Numbered from the stretch's first letter, positions 15,202-24,755 are shown. The stretch is DNA of 64,000 nucleotides from Bacillus renqingensis (GCF_016464375.1 NZ_JADDIU010000002.1:62001-126000); one strand, 5' to 3'. Numbers and translations: made by a program. The notes: generated from the letters alone by a model not told the origin.

Positions 15202-17565
15202 ATGGAAATACAAAGGGGAACACCTAAAACAAAAGTTGTGAAAGAAAATAAGAATGCCCTCTTGAAATCCATTTTAATCGTTACGATTTTACTGAGTTTC
15301 ACGGTGCTGCTTGGAGGCGGATACTGGATCTTTAAGGAACAGGCACCAAGACCCCTCAAGGTAACCAATCAAAAAGGTGAGGTCGTGCTAACGAAAAAGT
15401 CAATTATGGGTGGGCAGGCAGTTTGGCAAAAGTATGGATTAATGGACTATGGTACTGTTTTAGGACATGGTTCTTATATGGGACCGGACTATACGGCTGA
15501 AAGCTTAAAAATATATACAGAAGGAATGCAGGATTTTAAGGCAAATCAACAGTTTAGTAAAAACTATGCTTCTTTAAGTGAAGATGAAAAATCAATGATC
15601 AAGAATCAGGTCATTAAGGAAATGCGGAAAAATCGCTATGACTCAAATAAAGATACATTAAAGCTTACCGATGGGCAAATCTATGGTCTCGAAAAAGTAA
15701 GAGCCTATTATAAGGAAATCTTTACTAAAGGCGATGATTGGGGCTTAAAGGCAAACCTGATCAAGGATTCAGATATGCCAAAAAATAACCGTGCTTATGT
15801 GGATAAGGGTGACCAAATCAAGCAAATTTCTGATTTCTTCTTCTGGACCGCATGGCTCTCCAGCACTGTTCGTGAAGACGATAAAATTACATACACGAAT
15901 AACTGGCCATATTATGAAGATGCTGGAAACCATCTGTCGTTCTCGGCAGTTTGGTGGAGCGGGGCTAGTATCACTATTTTAATTTTAATGGTCGGGATTA
16001 TTCTCTATTTCTTCTACCGCTATCAATTCAGCATGAAGGAAGCTTATAAGGAAGGAAACTTCCCGCGAATTGATTTGCGGAAAATGCCGGTTACGAACTC
16101 ACAGGTGAAAACAGGAAAGTATTTTACAGTTGTATCCGTATTGTTTTTTGTTCAGTGTATGTTTGGTGCCTTGCTTGCCCACTATTATATTGAACCAAAC
16201 AGCTTCTTTGGGATAAAGTGGATCCATGATATCCTTCCATTCAATATTACAAAAGGCTATCATTTGCAGCTGGCCATTTTCTGGATTGCCACTTCATGGC
16301 TTGGTATGGGTATTTATGTTGCCCCGCTTGTTGGTGGTTATGAACCGAAGAGACAAGGCCTATTAGTAGATATTTTATTCTGGGCATTAGTGGTCCTTGT
16401 GGGCGGTAGTATGGCAGGGGAATGGCTTGGTGCAAAGGGCTATTTAGGTAACGAATGGTTCTTGTTTGGCCACTCTGGCTGGGAATATATCGAGCTGGGG
16501 CGGATTTGGCAGCTTATTCTCATTATTGGTATGTTCATCTGGCTATTTATTGTCTTCCGAGGTATTAAGGCAGGACTGAAGAAGGAGTCTGATAAAGGTG
16601 GACTCATCCATTTATTATTCTACTCCGCGATTGCTGTGCCGGCTTTCTATATTTTTGCCTTATTTATTAACCCGGGAACAAGCTTTACCTTTGCAGATTA
16701 CTGGCGCTGGTGGATTATTCACCTTTGGGTTGAAGGTATTTTTGAAGTATTTGCGGTTGTGGTCATTGGCTTCTTATTAGTTCAATTAGGATTGGTAACA
16801 AAAAAATCTACTGTCAGACAATTGTATTTTCAATTAATTTTGCTTTTAGGCAGCGGTGTTATCGGTATTGGTCACCATTATTACTATAATGGTTCTGCGG
16901 AAGTTTGGATAGGACTTGGGGCTGTATTCTCTGCACTAGAGGTTATTCCGTTAACATTGTTAATCCTTGAAGCATATGAACAATATAAAATGATGCGTGA
17001 TGGCGGTATCGATTTTCCATATAAAGGGACTTTTTGGTTCCTCATTTCAGTTGCGATTTGGAACTTGGTCGGTGCTGGTGTACTCGGCTTCCTGATTAAC
17101 CTGCCAGCGGTATCCTATTTTGAGCATGGTCAATTCTTAACGCCAACACATGGTCATGGTTCCATGATGGGTGTATACGGTATGTTTGCCTGTGCAGTAC
17201 TGTTATACTCGTTAAGAAATATTGTAAAACCAGAGGCCTGGAACGATAAATGGATTAAATTTAGCTGTATCATGCTAAATATTGGTCTTGCAGGAATGGT
17301 CTTCTTGTCGCTGCTTCCTGTCGGTTTCATGCAAATTAAAGAAGCATTCCATCATGGTTATGCCGCAAGCCGTGCTTCATCCTTCTTACAGAAGGATCTT
17401 GTACAAACCATATTAACGTGGCGGGCGGTACCTGACACCATTTTCTTAATTGGGGTCATTGTATTAGTCTTATTCTGTATGAAAGCCCTCTTTAATCTAC
17501 GCAAACCAACGCATAAAGAGGAAGAGAAGCTTCCGGTAAAAGACCTTTCTGTGGATGAGGATTAA
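15202..17565 (+). CDS. norZ: Quinol-dependent nitric oxide reductase, single-subunit qNOR
   Basis: 787-residue membrane enzyme reducing 2 NO to N2O with quinol electrons. The N-terminal part has a membrane anchor (about 20-45) and an outside domain of about 200 residues with the qNOR pattern VWQKYGLMDYGTVLGHGSYMGPDY and no CXXCH haem motif, which excludes the cytochrome c-fused type. The C-terminal part is a 12-14 span haem-copper-type core with conserved histidines (HVHGHGSMMGVYG-like THGHGSMMG, GIGHHYY, LWVEGIFE). I choose the ATG at 15202; GAGAGG is nine bases upstream. A TGTGA-N6-TCACA operator lies in the promoter. Absent from B. subtilis 168. Confidence 0.95.
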   Translation: MEIQRGTPKTKVVKENKNALLKSILIVTILLSFTVLLGGGYWIFKEQAPRPLKVTNQKGEVVLTKKSIMGGQAVWQKYGLMDYGTVLGHGSYMGPDYTAESLKIYTEGMQDFKANQQFSKNYASLSEDEKSMIKNQVIKEMRKNRYDSNKDTLKLTDGQIYGLEKVRAYYKEIFTKGDDWGLKANLIKDSDMPKNNRAYVDKGDQIKQISDFFFWTAWLSSTVREDDKITYTNNWPYYEDAGNHLSFSAVWWSGASITILILMVGIILYFFYRYQFSMKEAYKEGNFPRIDLRKMPVTNSQVKTGKYFTVVSVLFFVQCMFGALLAHYYIEPNSFFGIKWIHDILPFNITKGYHLQLAIFWIATSWLGMGIYVAPLVGGYEPKRQGLLVDILFWALVVLVGGSMAGEWLGAKGYLGNEWFLFGHSGWEYIELGRIWQLILIIGMFIWLFIVFRGIKAGLKKESDKGGLIHLLFYSAIAVPAFYIFALFINPGTSFTFADYWRWWIIHLWVEGIFEVFAVVVIGFLLVQLGLVTKKSTVRQLYFQLILLLGSGVIGIGHHYYYNGSAEVWIGLGAVFSALEVIPLTLLILEAYEQYKMMRDGGIDFPYKGTFWFLISVAIWNLVGAGVLGFLINLPAVSYFEHGQFLTPTHGHGSMMGVYGMFACAVLLYSLRNIVKPEAWNDKWIKFSCIMLNIGLAGMVFLSLLPVGFMQIKEAFHHGYAASRASSFLQKDLVQTILTWRAVPDTIFLIGVIVLVLFCMKALFNLRKPTHKEEEKLPVKDLSVDED

Positions 17566-17604
17566 GAAAAACCGCAAGGCTAACCTTAGCCTTGCGGTTT
17601 TTCT
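17565..17604. terminator. Bidirectional terminator between norZ and a small zinc-ribbon gene
   Basis: A 19-bp perfect inverted repeat (starting AGAAAAACCGCAAGG) with a 2-base centre. It contains the stop codon of the minus-strand gene and starts at the norZ stop. Confidence 0.92.
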
Positions 17605-17738
17605 TTCTCTTTAGAAATGGCTTCATAACAAGCAAAACAAAACGTTTGTTGATCTTCCATAATAACTCCGTTGAAAAAGCCGCCTAAACAAAAAATTTCT
17701 TTCCCACAACATATACAAGAACCAACTAATTCTTTCAA
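17586..17738 (-). CDS. Small Cys-pair (zinc-ribbon-like) hypothetical protein
   Basis: 50-residue protein with SCICCGKE near the N-terminus and TFCFACYEA near the C-terminus, so two C-x2-C-type knuckles about 27 residues apart, typical of a single zinc ribbon. I use the TTG at 17738, which has GGGAGG eight bases upstream; the ATG at 17774 has none. It is convergent to norZ and divergent from the carboxypeptidase gene. Not recognised as a named family. Confidence 0.6.
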   Translation of the reverse strand: MKELVGSCICCGKEIFCLGGFFNGVIMEDQQTFCFACYEAISKEKEKPQG

Positions 17739-17962
17739 ATTAACTACCTCCCGTTTAAGCTTTTTTACATTCAAAATTTATTTCTGTGGTGCTTTTACAA
17801 GGAAAAGGATGAAGCGTCATGAAATATCTTTCAGCTAGAATTTAATCTATGGAAAATTAATAAGCTTCCTTTTAACAATTATTATAGCAGTACTTTGCTC
17901 ACACTGCCTTTTAAATCTTCTGAAGAATATGATAAAATCAAATGGTGAAAGGGGGAATAATC

Positions 17963-19465
17963 ATGAATCATACGCCATTAGAAAAAGAGTTTTTGGATTA
18001 TGTCAAAAGGATGACGGCTTATAACGAAGCACTTGGGGTCATTTATTGGGACCTGCGAACAGGGGCGCCGAAGCAAGGCGTGGAGCAACGGTCAGAAGTG
18101 ATAGGATTGTTATCCACCGAGGTTTTTAATATGTCAACATCTGAAGATATGGCCGCTTACATAGCTAATTTATCACAAGTAAAATTGTCCGAAACGACAA
18201 AAAAGATTTTGGAAGAATGTAAAAAGGAATATGACCGTAATAAAAAAGTCCCGCCTGAAGAGTATAAGGAGTTTGTCATTCTTCAATCAAAGGCAGAAAG
18301 TGTATGGGAAGAGGCTAAGAATAAGGCCGACTTCAAGATGTTTCAGCCATACTTAGAAAAGCTGGTCGAGATGACAAAACGGTTTGCCGGCTACTGGGGT
18401 CATCAAGGAAACGTGTACGATGTATTGCTGGATATCTATGAACCAGGTATGACAGTGGAGGTATTGGATGAAGTGTTTGGTGAACTGAAAGAGAAACTTA
18501 TCCCTTTAGTCAAACAAATTTCTGCATCACCTCATAAACCAAGAACAGATTTTCTGTTTCAATCATTTCCAAAGGATAGGCAGCGTGAATTAGGCCAAGA
18601 AATTCTCGCACAAATGGGCTATAACTTTGGTGCCGGCCGGCTTGATGAAACTGTTCACCCGTTCGCCATTGGCTTGAACCCTGGTGATGTTCGTGTGACA
18701 ACCAAATATGACGAACAGGATTTCCGTACCGCCTTATTCGGCACCATCCATGAGGGCGGCCATGCGTTATATGAACAAAATATTTCAAACGACTTGATTG
18801 GTACACCGCTTTGTACTGGAACATCGATGGGAATTCATGAATCGCAGTCACTTTTCTATGAAAATATTGTTGGACGAAGCTTGCCGTTTTGGAAAAAGAA
18901 TTATCAACTATTAAAAAACTATGCCGGCAGCCAGTTTGATGAAATTGGGCTTGACGATTTTTACCGTGCCATTAATGAATCAAAACCTTCCTTTATTCGA
19001 ATTGAGGCAGATGAACTAACTTATCCACTTCATATCATGATCCGCTATGAAATTGAGAAGGGATTATTCAACGGTGAAATGAAAGTCAAAGACCTTCCGT
19101 CCATTTGGAACGATATGTATGAGCAATATTTAGGGATTCGCCCGAAAAATGATGCCGAAGGGGTTCTCCAGGATGTTCATTGGGCGGGTGCAAGTTTTGG
19201 TTATTTCCCTTCGTATGCCCTAGGTTACATGTATGCAGCCCAATTTAAGCAGGCAATGCTAAAGGAACTGCCAAACTTTGAACAATTGCTAGAGGAGGGG
19301 AATTTGCTTCCGATTAAAGAGTGGCTGACTGATAACATTCATCAATATGGCAAAATGAAGAAACCGCTGGAAATCCTGCACGATGTAACAGGTGAAGGTT
19401 TAAATCCGAAATACCTGATTGATTATTTATACGAGAAATACGGGAAGGTATATCAGCTAAATTGA
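17963..19465 (+). CDS. ypwA: Carboxypeptidase Taq, M32 metallopeptidase family
   Basis: 500-residue zinc carboxypeptidase removing C-terminal residues from peptides in the cytosol. The zinc site HEGGH (His263, His267) is preceded by DFRTALFGTI, and the family motifs DVRVTTKYDE, HESQSLFYENIVGRS and the C-terminal IRPKNDAEGVLQDVHWAGASFGYFPSYALG are present. ATG at 17963 with GGGGGAA upstream; the ATG at 17942 has no ribosome site. The stop overlaps the start of the following transporter by 4 bases. Homologue of B. subtilis YpwA. Confidence 0.93.
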   Translation: MNHTPLEKEFLDYVKRMTAYNEALGVIYWDLRTGAPKQGVEQRSEVIGLLSTEVFNMSTSEDMAAYIANLSQVKLSETTKKILEECKKEYDRNKKVPPEEYKEFVILQSKAESVWEEAKNKADFKMFQPYLEKLVEMTKRFAGYWGHQGNVYDVLLDIYEPGMTVEVLDEVFGELKEKLIPLVKQISASPHKPRTDFLFQSFPKDRQRELGQEILAQMGYNFGAGRLDETVHPFAIGLNPGDVRVTTKYDEQDFRTALFGTIHEGGHALYEQNISNDLIGTPLCTGTSMGIHESQSLFYENIVGRSLPFWKKNYQLLKNYAGSQFDEIGLDDFYRAINESKPSFIRIEADELTYPLHIMIRYEIEKGLFNGEMKVKDLPSIWNDMYEQYLGIRPKNDAEGVLQDVHWAGASFGYFPSYALGYMYAAQFKQAMLKELPNFEQLLEEGNLLPIKEWLTDNIHQYGKMKKPLEILHDVTGEGLNPKYLIDYLYEKYGKVYQLN

Positions 19466-20361
19466 AGCAACTATACCCGGTTATCTTGATCTCAATTAGT
19501 GCATCGTTATGGGGCATCATCGCCATCTTTGTACGAAAGCTTTCAAGCATCGGCTTTTCCTCAATGGAAATCGTTACAATTAGAGTAGTAATTGCAGCAC
19601 TGCTGCTCCTACTTATTGGTGTTTGTAAATATCGCTCGCAAATGAAAATTCAGCTAGCAGATATAAAGTTATTTATAGGAACAGGAATCTTGAGTATCGT
19701 TTTATTTAATTGGTGTTATTTTACTTCGGTTAATAAGATGAATCTGTCTCTAGCCGTCATTTTACTGTACACATCGCCGGCATTTGTGACCGTTTTATCG
19801 TTTCTATTTTTAAAGGAAAGAATGACTTGGGTGAAGAGTGCTGCTGTTATCGGTACCATTCTAGGATGTATCCTTATTGTGGGCGTCAATCAAAGTGATG
19901 CAGCCTCCCTAAGTACCATTGGCCTTATTACTGGACTTGGTGCCGGTTTTGGCTATGCCTTATATAGTATATTTGGGAAATTTGCATTAGAAAAATATCA
20001 GCCGTTTACCGTCACCTTTTATACATTTTTAGTCGCTGCACTTACGTTAGTTCCACTTACTCGTCTTTGGAATAAAGGCAGTCTGCTACTAAGTGGTGAG
20101 GTGCTGATTTACGGAATAGGATTTGGACTGTTGCCAACCGTTATTGCTTTTTTATTATATACGAAGGGGCTTGAGCAAATAGAAAGCAGTAAAGCAGCGA
20201 TTATTGCAACAGTAGAACCAGTGGTGGCAACTCTCTTAAGTTTATTGCTTTATAAGGAAAGCTTTGGATGGATTCAGGCTATTGGTTCAGTTTTTATTCT
20301 TGCTTCAGTTATTCTAGTCAATTTTCCGAAAAAACAAAAGGCTTCAATCCCTAACGATTGA
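19462..20361 (+). CDS. EamA/DMT family transporter
   Basis: 299-residue inner-membrane protein with ten hydrophobic segments in two EamA repeats (about 7-135 and 150-290). The second repeat starts GLGAGFGYALYSIFGKFALEKYQP. Family members export metabolites or drugs; the substrate cannot be told. It starts at a TTG overlapping the stop of the M32 peptidase (ATTGA), so it is probably translationally coupled. Its stop is inside a terminator hairpin. Confidence 0.85.
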   Translation: MKQLYPVILISISASLWGIIAIFVRKLSSIGFSSMEIVTIRVVIAALLLLLIGVCKYRSQMKIQLADIKLFIGTGILSIVLFNWCYFTSVNKMNLSLAVILLYTSPAFVTVLSFLFLKERMTWVKSAAVIGTILGCILIVGVNQSDAASLSTIGLITGLGAGFGYALYSIFGKFALEKYQPFTVTFYTFLVAALTLVPLTRLWNKGSLLLSGEVLIYGIGFGLLPTVIAFLLYTKGLEQIESSKAAIIATVEPVVATLLSLLLYKESFGWIQAIGSVFILASVILVNFPKKQKASIPND

Positions 20362-20369
20362 AGCCTTTT
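20336..20369. terminator. Bidirectional terminator between EamA gene and cbaA
   Basis: 14-bp perfect stem (AAAAGGCTTCAATC / GATTGAAGCCTTTT), loop CCTAAC. It overlaps the last codons of the transporter gene and lies five bases past the cbaA stop on the other strand. Confidence 0.9.
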
Positions 20370-20373
20370 GAAC

Positions 20374-22032
20374 TTACCAAGTTTTAAATCCTTTAGAACC
20401 AGGAGGGGCATATTGGATGATATCGATAAACGGTATCGTGTAAGCAAACAGGATGAGTGCCGCTGTGATCCCAAGCCACAATTTCCAGTTTTCAAATACC
20501 ATTGGTGCTTTTTCTTCGAGATTTTCTGCTTCCCCAACAGGGAATTCTTCTTCGCCTTTTGGAGCAAAGAAGGCGAGATGAATAAAAATGATGATTACTA
20601 AAATAATCCCAATAAATAAAATCGTACCGCCAACCGCTTGGGCAATTTGGTAAGGGATCCATTCTAAGGCTTGCTTAGAATCTCCATACGTTGAGAAGCT
20701 GGAGCGGCGGGGACCGCCTAAAAGTCCTTGGATATGCATGGCACCCGACATAAACACCATCCCAATAAACCAAACCCATGCCTGAATAATGGCTAATTTA
20801 TTCATCGTTTTTGTCAGCTTTCGTCCGGTCAAGTGCGGAACAAGCCAATAAGAGATTCCAAAGAATGTTAACACAACAGATGTTGCTGCCGTTAAATGGA
20901 AGTGACCGGTTACCCAAATTGTATTATGGACAACCTGATCCATCTGGTTAGAAGCATTGATAATACCGCCTGCGCCTGCAGGGATAAATGATGCCATCCC
21001 GATAAATGGAACGATAAACCGAGCATCATTCCAAGGAAGAACCCTAAACCAGCCGAAAAGGCCTTTTGCCCCTTTACTGCGGCCATATCTTTCAAAGGTA
21101 GCAAATATAGAGAATGCAGTCATTAACGATGGAATAACAACCATGAACGTCAAAATAACTTGAAAGAACTTCCACGCCGGATCAATTCCCGGCTCTGTTA
21201 ATTGGTGGTGAAAACCAACCGGTATCGAGAAGATCAGAAAGAGAATAAACGATAAACGAGCCAATGAATCTGAGAAAATCTTTCCGCCGATAATTTTCGG
21301 GATGATGGCATACCAGCACATATACGCCGGAAGTAACCAGAAATAAACAAGCGGGTGACCAAAGTACCAGAATAAAGTTCGACTCACTAGCACATCCACG
21401 GTATCTACCCAACCTAAAGACCAAGGAAGTAATTGGAACAACACAGTTGCTGCTACACCAAGAGTTGCTACAATCCACATTATTGTATTAATAACTGCCA
21501 TAAAGCTTAACAGCGGACTTGGCTTTCCGCGGTTATTCTTCCGCCATTTGACATAGGTCATAATTTGTGCTGCACCGTCAACCCAGCTGCCGACAACAAC
21601 AAAGGTTAACCCTAAATAGAAAATCCAGTGTGCCTGAAGTGGTGCATAGAATGTATATAATACGGACGCTTTATTAAGTAAAATCATCGTACCGGACATT
21701 AAGGTGCCGGCTGTCATTAACCAAAAGCCAATCCAGCCTGTACGTCTGGCGGCGTTTGAATGCGGACCGGCGGTTCTGCTGACTGCAGCATACTGAAACC
21801 CCATGATAAAGAACGTTGTCAGAACGAGCCCCATTAACACGCCATGGGCCGTTAAGATTTGATAGTAGCCAATCCCAAGTGGAAGTTCAAATTTACCGGA
21901 ACGGACAAGGGTTTGCAGCAAACCCATCAGACCGCCAAGTGCCAGCGCACCAAATGCAACAAAGAAATGCGCCATGGAAAGTTTGGCATCTTTCGGATCT
22001 ACTTTTACCTTTGCTGAATAAGTATGGATCAT
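20374..22032 (-). CDS. cbaA: Cytochrome ba3 (b(o/a)3) oxidase subunit I
   Basis: 552-residue haem-copper oxidase catalytic subunit of the B-type (ba3) family. It has 13 or so membrane segments with the haem-ligand His in LTAHGVLMG, the CuB region FWYFGHPLVYFWLLPAYMCWY, and the distal HFHLTAATS helix. It reduces O2 to water using cytochrome c or quinol as donor and pumps protons. It starts with ATG overlapping the end of cbaB by four bases, so the two are coupled. Such oxidases are common in Geobacillus and many environmental Bacillus but absent from B. subtilis 168. Confidence 0.94.
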   Translation of the reverse strand: MIHTYSAKVKVDPKDAKLSMAHFFVAFGALALGGLMGLLQTLVRSGKFELPLGIGYYQILTAHGVLMGLVLTTFFIMGFQYAAVSRTAGPHSNAARRTGWIGFWLMTAGTLMSGTMILLNKASVLYTFYAPLQAHWIFYLGLTFVVVGSWVDGAAQIMTYVKWRKNNRGKPSPLLSFMAVINTIMWIVATLGVAATVLFQLLPWSLGWVDTVDVLVSRTLFWYFGHPLVYFWLLPAYMCWYAIIPKIIGGKIFSDSLARLSFILFLIFSIPVGFHHQLTEPGIDPAWKFFQVILTFMVVIPSLMTAFSIFATFERYGRSKGAKGLFGWFRVLPWNDARFIVPFIGMASFIPAGAGGIINASNQMDQVVHNTIWVTGHFHLTAATSVVLTFFGISYWLVPHLTGRKLTKTMNKLAIIQAWVWFIGMVFMSGAMHIQGLLGGPRRSSFSTYGDSKQALEWIPYQIAQAVGGTILFIGIILVIIIFIHLAFFAPKGEEEFPVGEAENLEEKAPMVFENWKLWLGITAALILFAYTIPFIDIIQYAPPGSKGFKTW

Positions 22033-22508
22033 TTTTTAACCACCTCAATCTTCGAGAACATTAAATGGTGACCTGAACCGCAGTATTCATTACAAACAAT
22101 TAAATATTCACCAGCTTTATCGAATGTTGTTGTATATTCGCTGATGTAGCCCGGTTCAAGCATCATGTTGATATTTGTTCCGGCCACTTCAAAGCCATGA
22201 ATAACATCCTTTGTTGTCGCAATTACTTTTACTTTCGCTCCAAGAGGAACCTCCACTTGGCCTGGGTTATAAGAGAATGCCGAGGCAACATAAACCAATT
22301 CATAATCCCATTCTTTCCCTTCAACCTTATGGAGTCCCGGTTTATTGAACGGTGCTTGTTGATCCACCTTTTCCGGGTCGATTGTTAATAAACAGCTTGG
22401 CGGTTTGTTGCCCAGATAGAAGGCGCTTACGCCTATTGTCGTCAAGAAAATAATCAGACAGCTGATTCCAAATATCAGCCAAACCTTTTCTAGCTTATGC
22501 ATATGCAT
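22029..22508 (-). CDS. cbaB: Cytochrome ba3 oxidase subunit II (CuA)
   Basis: 159-residue subunit with one N-terminal membrane anchor (about 8-30) and an external cupredoxin domain. All CuA ligands are visible: His104 (VIHGFEV), then Cys139, Glu141, Cys143, His147 and Met150 in the pattern C-N-E-Y-C-G-S-G-H-H-L-M. It takes electrons from cytochrome c. A strong GGGGGGG-rich ribosome site precedes the ATG. It is in the operon subunit IIa - cbaB - cbaA. Confidence 0.94.
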   Translation of the reverse strand: MHMHKLEKVWLIFGISCLIIFLTTIGVSAFYLGNKPPSCLLTIDPEKVDQQAPFNKPGLHKVEGKEWDYELVYVASAFSYNPGQVEVPLGAKVKVIATTKDVIHGFEVAGTNINMMLEPGYISEYTTTFDKAGEYLIVCNEYCGSGHHLMFSKIEVVKK

Positions 22509-22527
22509 AAATTTCCCCCCCTTAGTC

Positions 22528-22677
22528 TTAAAAACGGTCTACGAATAAGAAGTAGACACTTAGCCATGTGATAATAATAAAGAATCCTAATAAGAAAACC
22601 GATGCGAGTGTCCCTTTTAAAGACGAGCTGTCTTCAATCTCTGTTTTTTGTTTCTGTTTTAGTTCCACTTTCGCCAT
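22528..22677 (-). CDS. Cytochrome c oxidase subunit 2A (IIa) family protein
   Basis: 49-residue protein: a charged N-terminal tail (about 1-22, KVELKQKQKTEIED) and one membrane span ending YFLFVDRF. Size, topology and position just before subunit II fit the single-helix subunit IIa of ba3 oxidases. The ATG at 22677 is chosen over an upstream ATG at 22743: GAAGGGAG lies ten bases before it and the extension is not conserved-looking. Confidence 0.82.
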   Translation of the reverse strand: MAKVELKQKQKTEIEDSSSLKGTLASVFLLGFFIIITWLSVYFLFVDRF

Positions 22678-23074
22678 CCCCCTTGCACTCCCTTCAAAAA
22701 ATTGAAAAATAATAATTAAGTTCTCTTTCATAATACAAAACAATAGTAAAAGTAAAATATGAAATTTTAAAGTTCACAAATTGTTCATTCATTAGGTATT
22801 TACTATGTTAATGTTGTAAACTTGATATATCAGTGATTTTCGTCACAAATCCATCCGCGTAAATGTGAATAAAATGTGAATTATCACATTCCCTCTGTGA
22901 CATAAGTAGTTGAATATTTAAGCGCAAAAAGAATATCCTTTAAAACATTTGCTTCTTCACAAGGGGGCACTTTTATTTTTCCGTACTAGTTGAACCTCTT
23001 TTTCTAACCGGCAAATAGAATAATTTCCAGTATAATGGAAAAAATAGTCGCAAATAGTGATAAGGGGTAAGAAG
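22678..23074. promoter_or_regulatory. Divergent promoter region, ba3 oxidase operon / bpsA
   Basis: About 400 bases with no gene. It holds AGTGA-TTTTCG-TCACA (22832-22847, one mismatch to TGTGA-N6-TCACA), TGTGA-ATTA-TCACA (22875-22888, spacer 4 instead of 6), extra TGTGA half-sites at 22864 and 22897, and, for the plus strand, a good -10 (TATAAT, 23031-23036) before bpsA. No other structure recognised. Confidence 0.45.
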
Positions 23075-24166
23075 ATGCCTACAATTATTTCAGCTGCAAA
23101 AGTCATTCCTCCTTATGAAATGAACCAGGAAAAGGCCAGCGAATTTGCCAGAGAACTTTTTTCCAATTCCTTCAAAGATATTGACAGACTCCTAAAGGTA
23201 TTTCAAAACGGTCAAATTGAGAAACGTCACTTTGTGAAAAATTTAGACTGGTTCAGACAAAGCCATTCATTAGAAGAAAAGAATGATGCTTATATTGAAG
23301 CGGCCGTTTCTCTTGGCAAAGAGGCAATTGAAAAGTGTGTAACGAACCGTTCATTTCTAAACATTCCAATTCCTTTTGAAGAAATCGAAGCGATTTTTTT
23401 TATTTCGACAACCGGGCTTGCTACCCCAACGATTGAAGCGAGAATCATGAATCTCCTCCCGTTTCATCCTCATACAAAACGGATCCCTATTTGGGGGCTT
23501 GGGTGCGCGGGCGGTGCCGCAGGATTATCCAGAGCGTATGAGTATTGTTTGGCCTTTCCAAAGGCTAAGGTTCTTGTCCTTTCGGTTGAACTGTGCAGCC
23601 TGACGTTTCAGCATCATGATCTTTCGAAAAGCAATTTAATTGGAACCTCTTTATTTGCTGATGGGATTGCCTGTATCATGATTTGCGGTGATAACTGTAA
23701 TCTGGATCAGATTCGCAGAAAGAAAACCAGCCTTAAGATTATGGCCACACAGTCAACTCTGATGCCGGATTCATTAGAGGTCATGGGATGGGATATTAAA
23801 AACGATGGGCTATACGTTGTGTTCTCACGAGATATTCCCAGTATCGTCGAAAGTTGGCTTAGGCCTGAAGTCATCAGCTTTCTCCAACAGAACCGAATCA
23901 AGTTTGAAAATCTGGATTACTTTATTGCCCACCCAGGCGGTAAAAAAGTATTAGATGCATATGTAAAGGCATTGGGAATTCCCGTTTCGCTGACGGACGT
24001 TTCTTTAGAAGTGTTAAAACAATACGGGAATATGTCATCAGCAACGATATTTTATGTTTTAAAGCGATATTTGGAAATGGATATCCCGCACGGATCTTAC
24101 GGGCTGTGTATTGCCCTTGGTCCGGGCTTTAGTTCGGAAATGCTGTTGTTGCGGTGGGATGAATGA
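23075..24166 (+). CDS. bpsA: Type III polyketide synthase (alkylpyrone synthase BpsA)
   Basis: 363-residue chalcone-synthase-fold enzyme that extends fatty acyl-CoA with malonyl-CoA to alkylpyrones in B. subtilis. The catalytic triad is visible: Cys144 in GLGCAGGAAG, His in FIAHPGGKKVLDAY and Asn in YGNMSSATI. The C-terminal CHS loop reads GLCIALGPGFSSEMLLLRW. ATG at 23075 with AAGGGGTAAG upstream. It overlaps the next gene by four bases (ATGA), the bpsAB operon of B. subtilis. Confidence 0.93.
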   Translation: MPTIISAAKVIPPYEMNQEKASEFARELFSNSFKDIDRLLKVFQNGQIEKRHFVKNLDWFRQSHSLEEKNDAYIEAAVSLGKEAIEKCVTNRSFLNIPIPFEEIEAIFFISTTGLATPTIEARIMNLLPFHPHTKRIPIWGLGCAGGAAGLSRAYEYCLAFPKAKVLVLSVELCSLTFQHHDLSKSNLIGTSLFADGIACIMICGDNCNLDQIRRKKTSLKIMATQSTLMPDSLEVMGWDIKNDGLYVVFSRDIPSIVESWLRPEVISFLQQNRIKFENLDYFIAHPGGKKVLDAYVKALGIPVSLTDVSLEVLKQYGNMSSATIFYVLKRYLEMDIPHGSYGLCIALGPGFSSEMLLLRWDE

Positions 24167-24732
24167 GTGATATTTTCCTGTTTATTGATTTGATTAGTTA
24201 TCTAATTATCATCCGATTCGTGGAACTTATGATTGCTAAAAGCAATGAAAATTGGATGAAGCAGCGAGGAGCGGTCGAATTTGGTAAGGCTCACTATCGC
24301 TATATGGTTGTGATGCATATTCTGTTTTTCGTGACATTTATTTTGGAAAAAGTTCTTTTAAATCATGGTTTATCGCCTTTTTGGCCAGTATTATTACTAC
24401 TATTTGTGCTTGCGCAAATCCTTAGGGTTTGGGTGATTTCATCACTTGGAAGGTACTGGAATACGAAAGTCATTGTGCTTCCGAATGCGAAAGTAATTAT
24501 GAAGGGACCGTATCGCTTCCTAAAACATCCTAATTATGCAATCGTTTCACTGGAATTCATCGTGATTCCGTTGCTGTTTTCAGCCTACTATAGCGCATGC
24601 GTTTTTTCGTTGCTAAATATTTTAATGCTTAGAGTGCGGATTCCGGTCGAAGAAAAAGCGCTTCGGAGCTTAACCGGGTACGAAGGAACGTTTCAAGGAA
24701 GAAATCGTTTTATTCCAAAGTTTGTTAAATAA
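24163..24732 (+). CDS. bpsB: Isoprenylcysteine carboxyl methyltransferase-family enzyme BpsB
   Basis: 189-residue integral membrane methyltransferase of the ICMT family, which in B. subtilis O-methylates the alkylpyrones made by BpsA. Four to five hydrophobic segments; the SAM-binding C-terminal motif is seen as GPYRFLKHPNY and, near the end, RIPVEEKALRSLTGYEGTF. It overlaps bpsA by ATGA, so coupled translation. A Fur-type promoter for the next small gene begins 24 bases after the stop. Confidence 0.9.
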   Translation: MSDIFLFIDLISYLIIIRFVELMIAKSNENWMKQRGAVEFGKAHYRYMVVMHILFFVTFILEKVLLNHGLSPFWPVLLLLFVLAQILRVWVISSLGRYWNTKVIVLPNAKVIMKGPYRFLKHPNYAIVSLEFIVIPLLFSAYYSACVFSLLNILMLRVRIPVEEKALRSLTGYEGTFQGRNRFIPKFVK

Positions 24733-24755
24733 ATGTGACAGTCACCTAAGTTTTA

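Noticed and set aside
15202-17565. Cytochrome c-type NO reductase or CuA-type qNOR
   Set aside because: No CXXCH and no CuA ligand set; the fused single-chain layout is that of simple quinol NOR.
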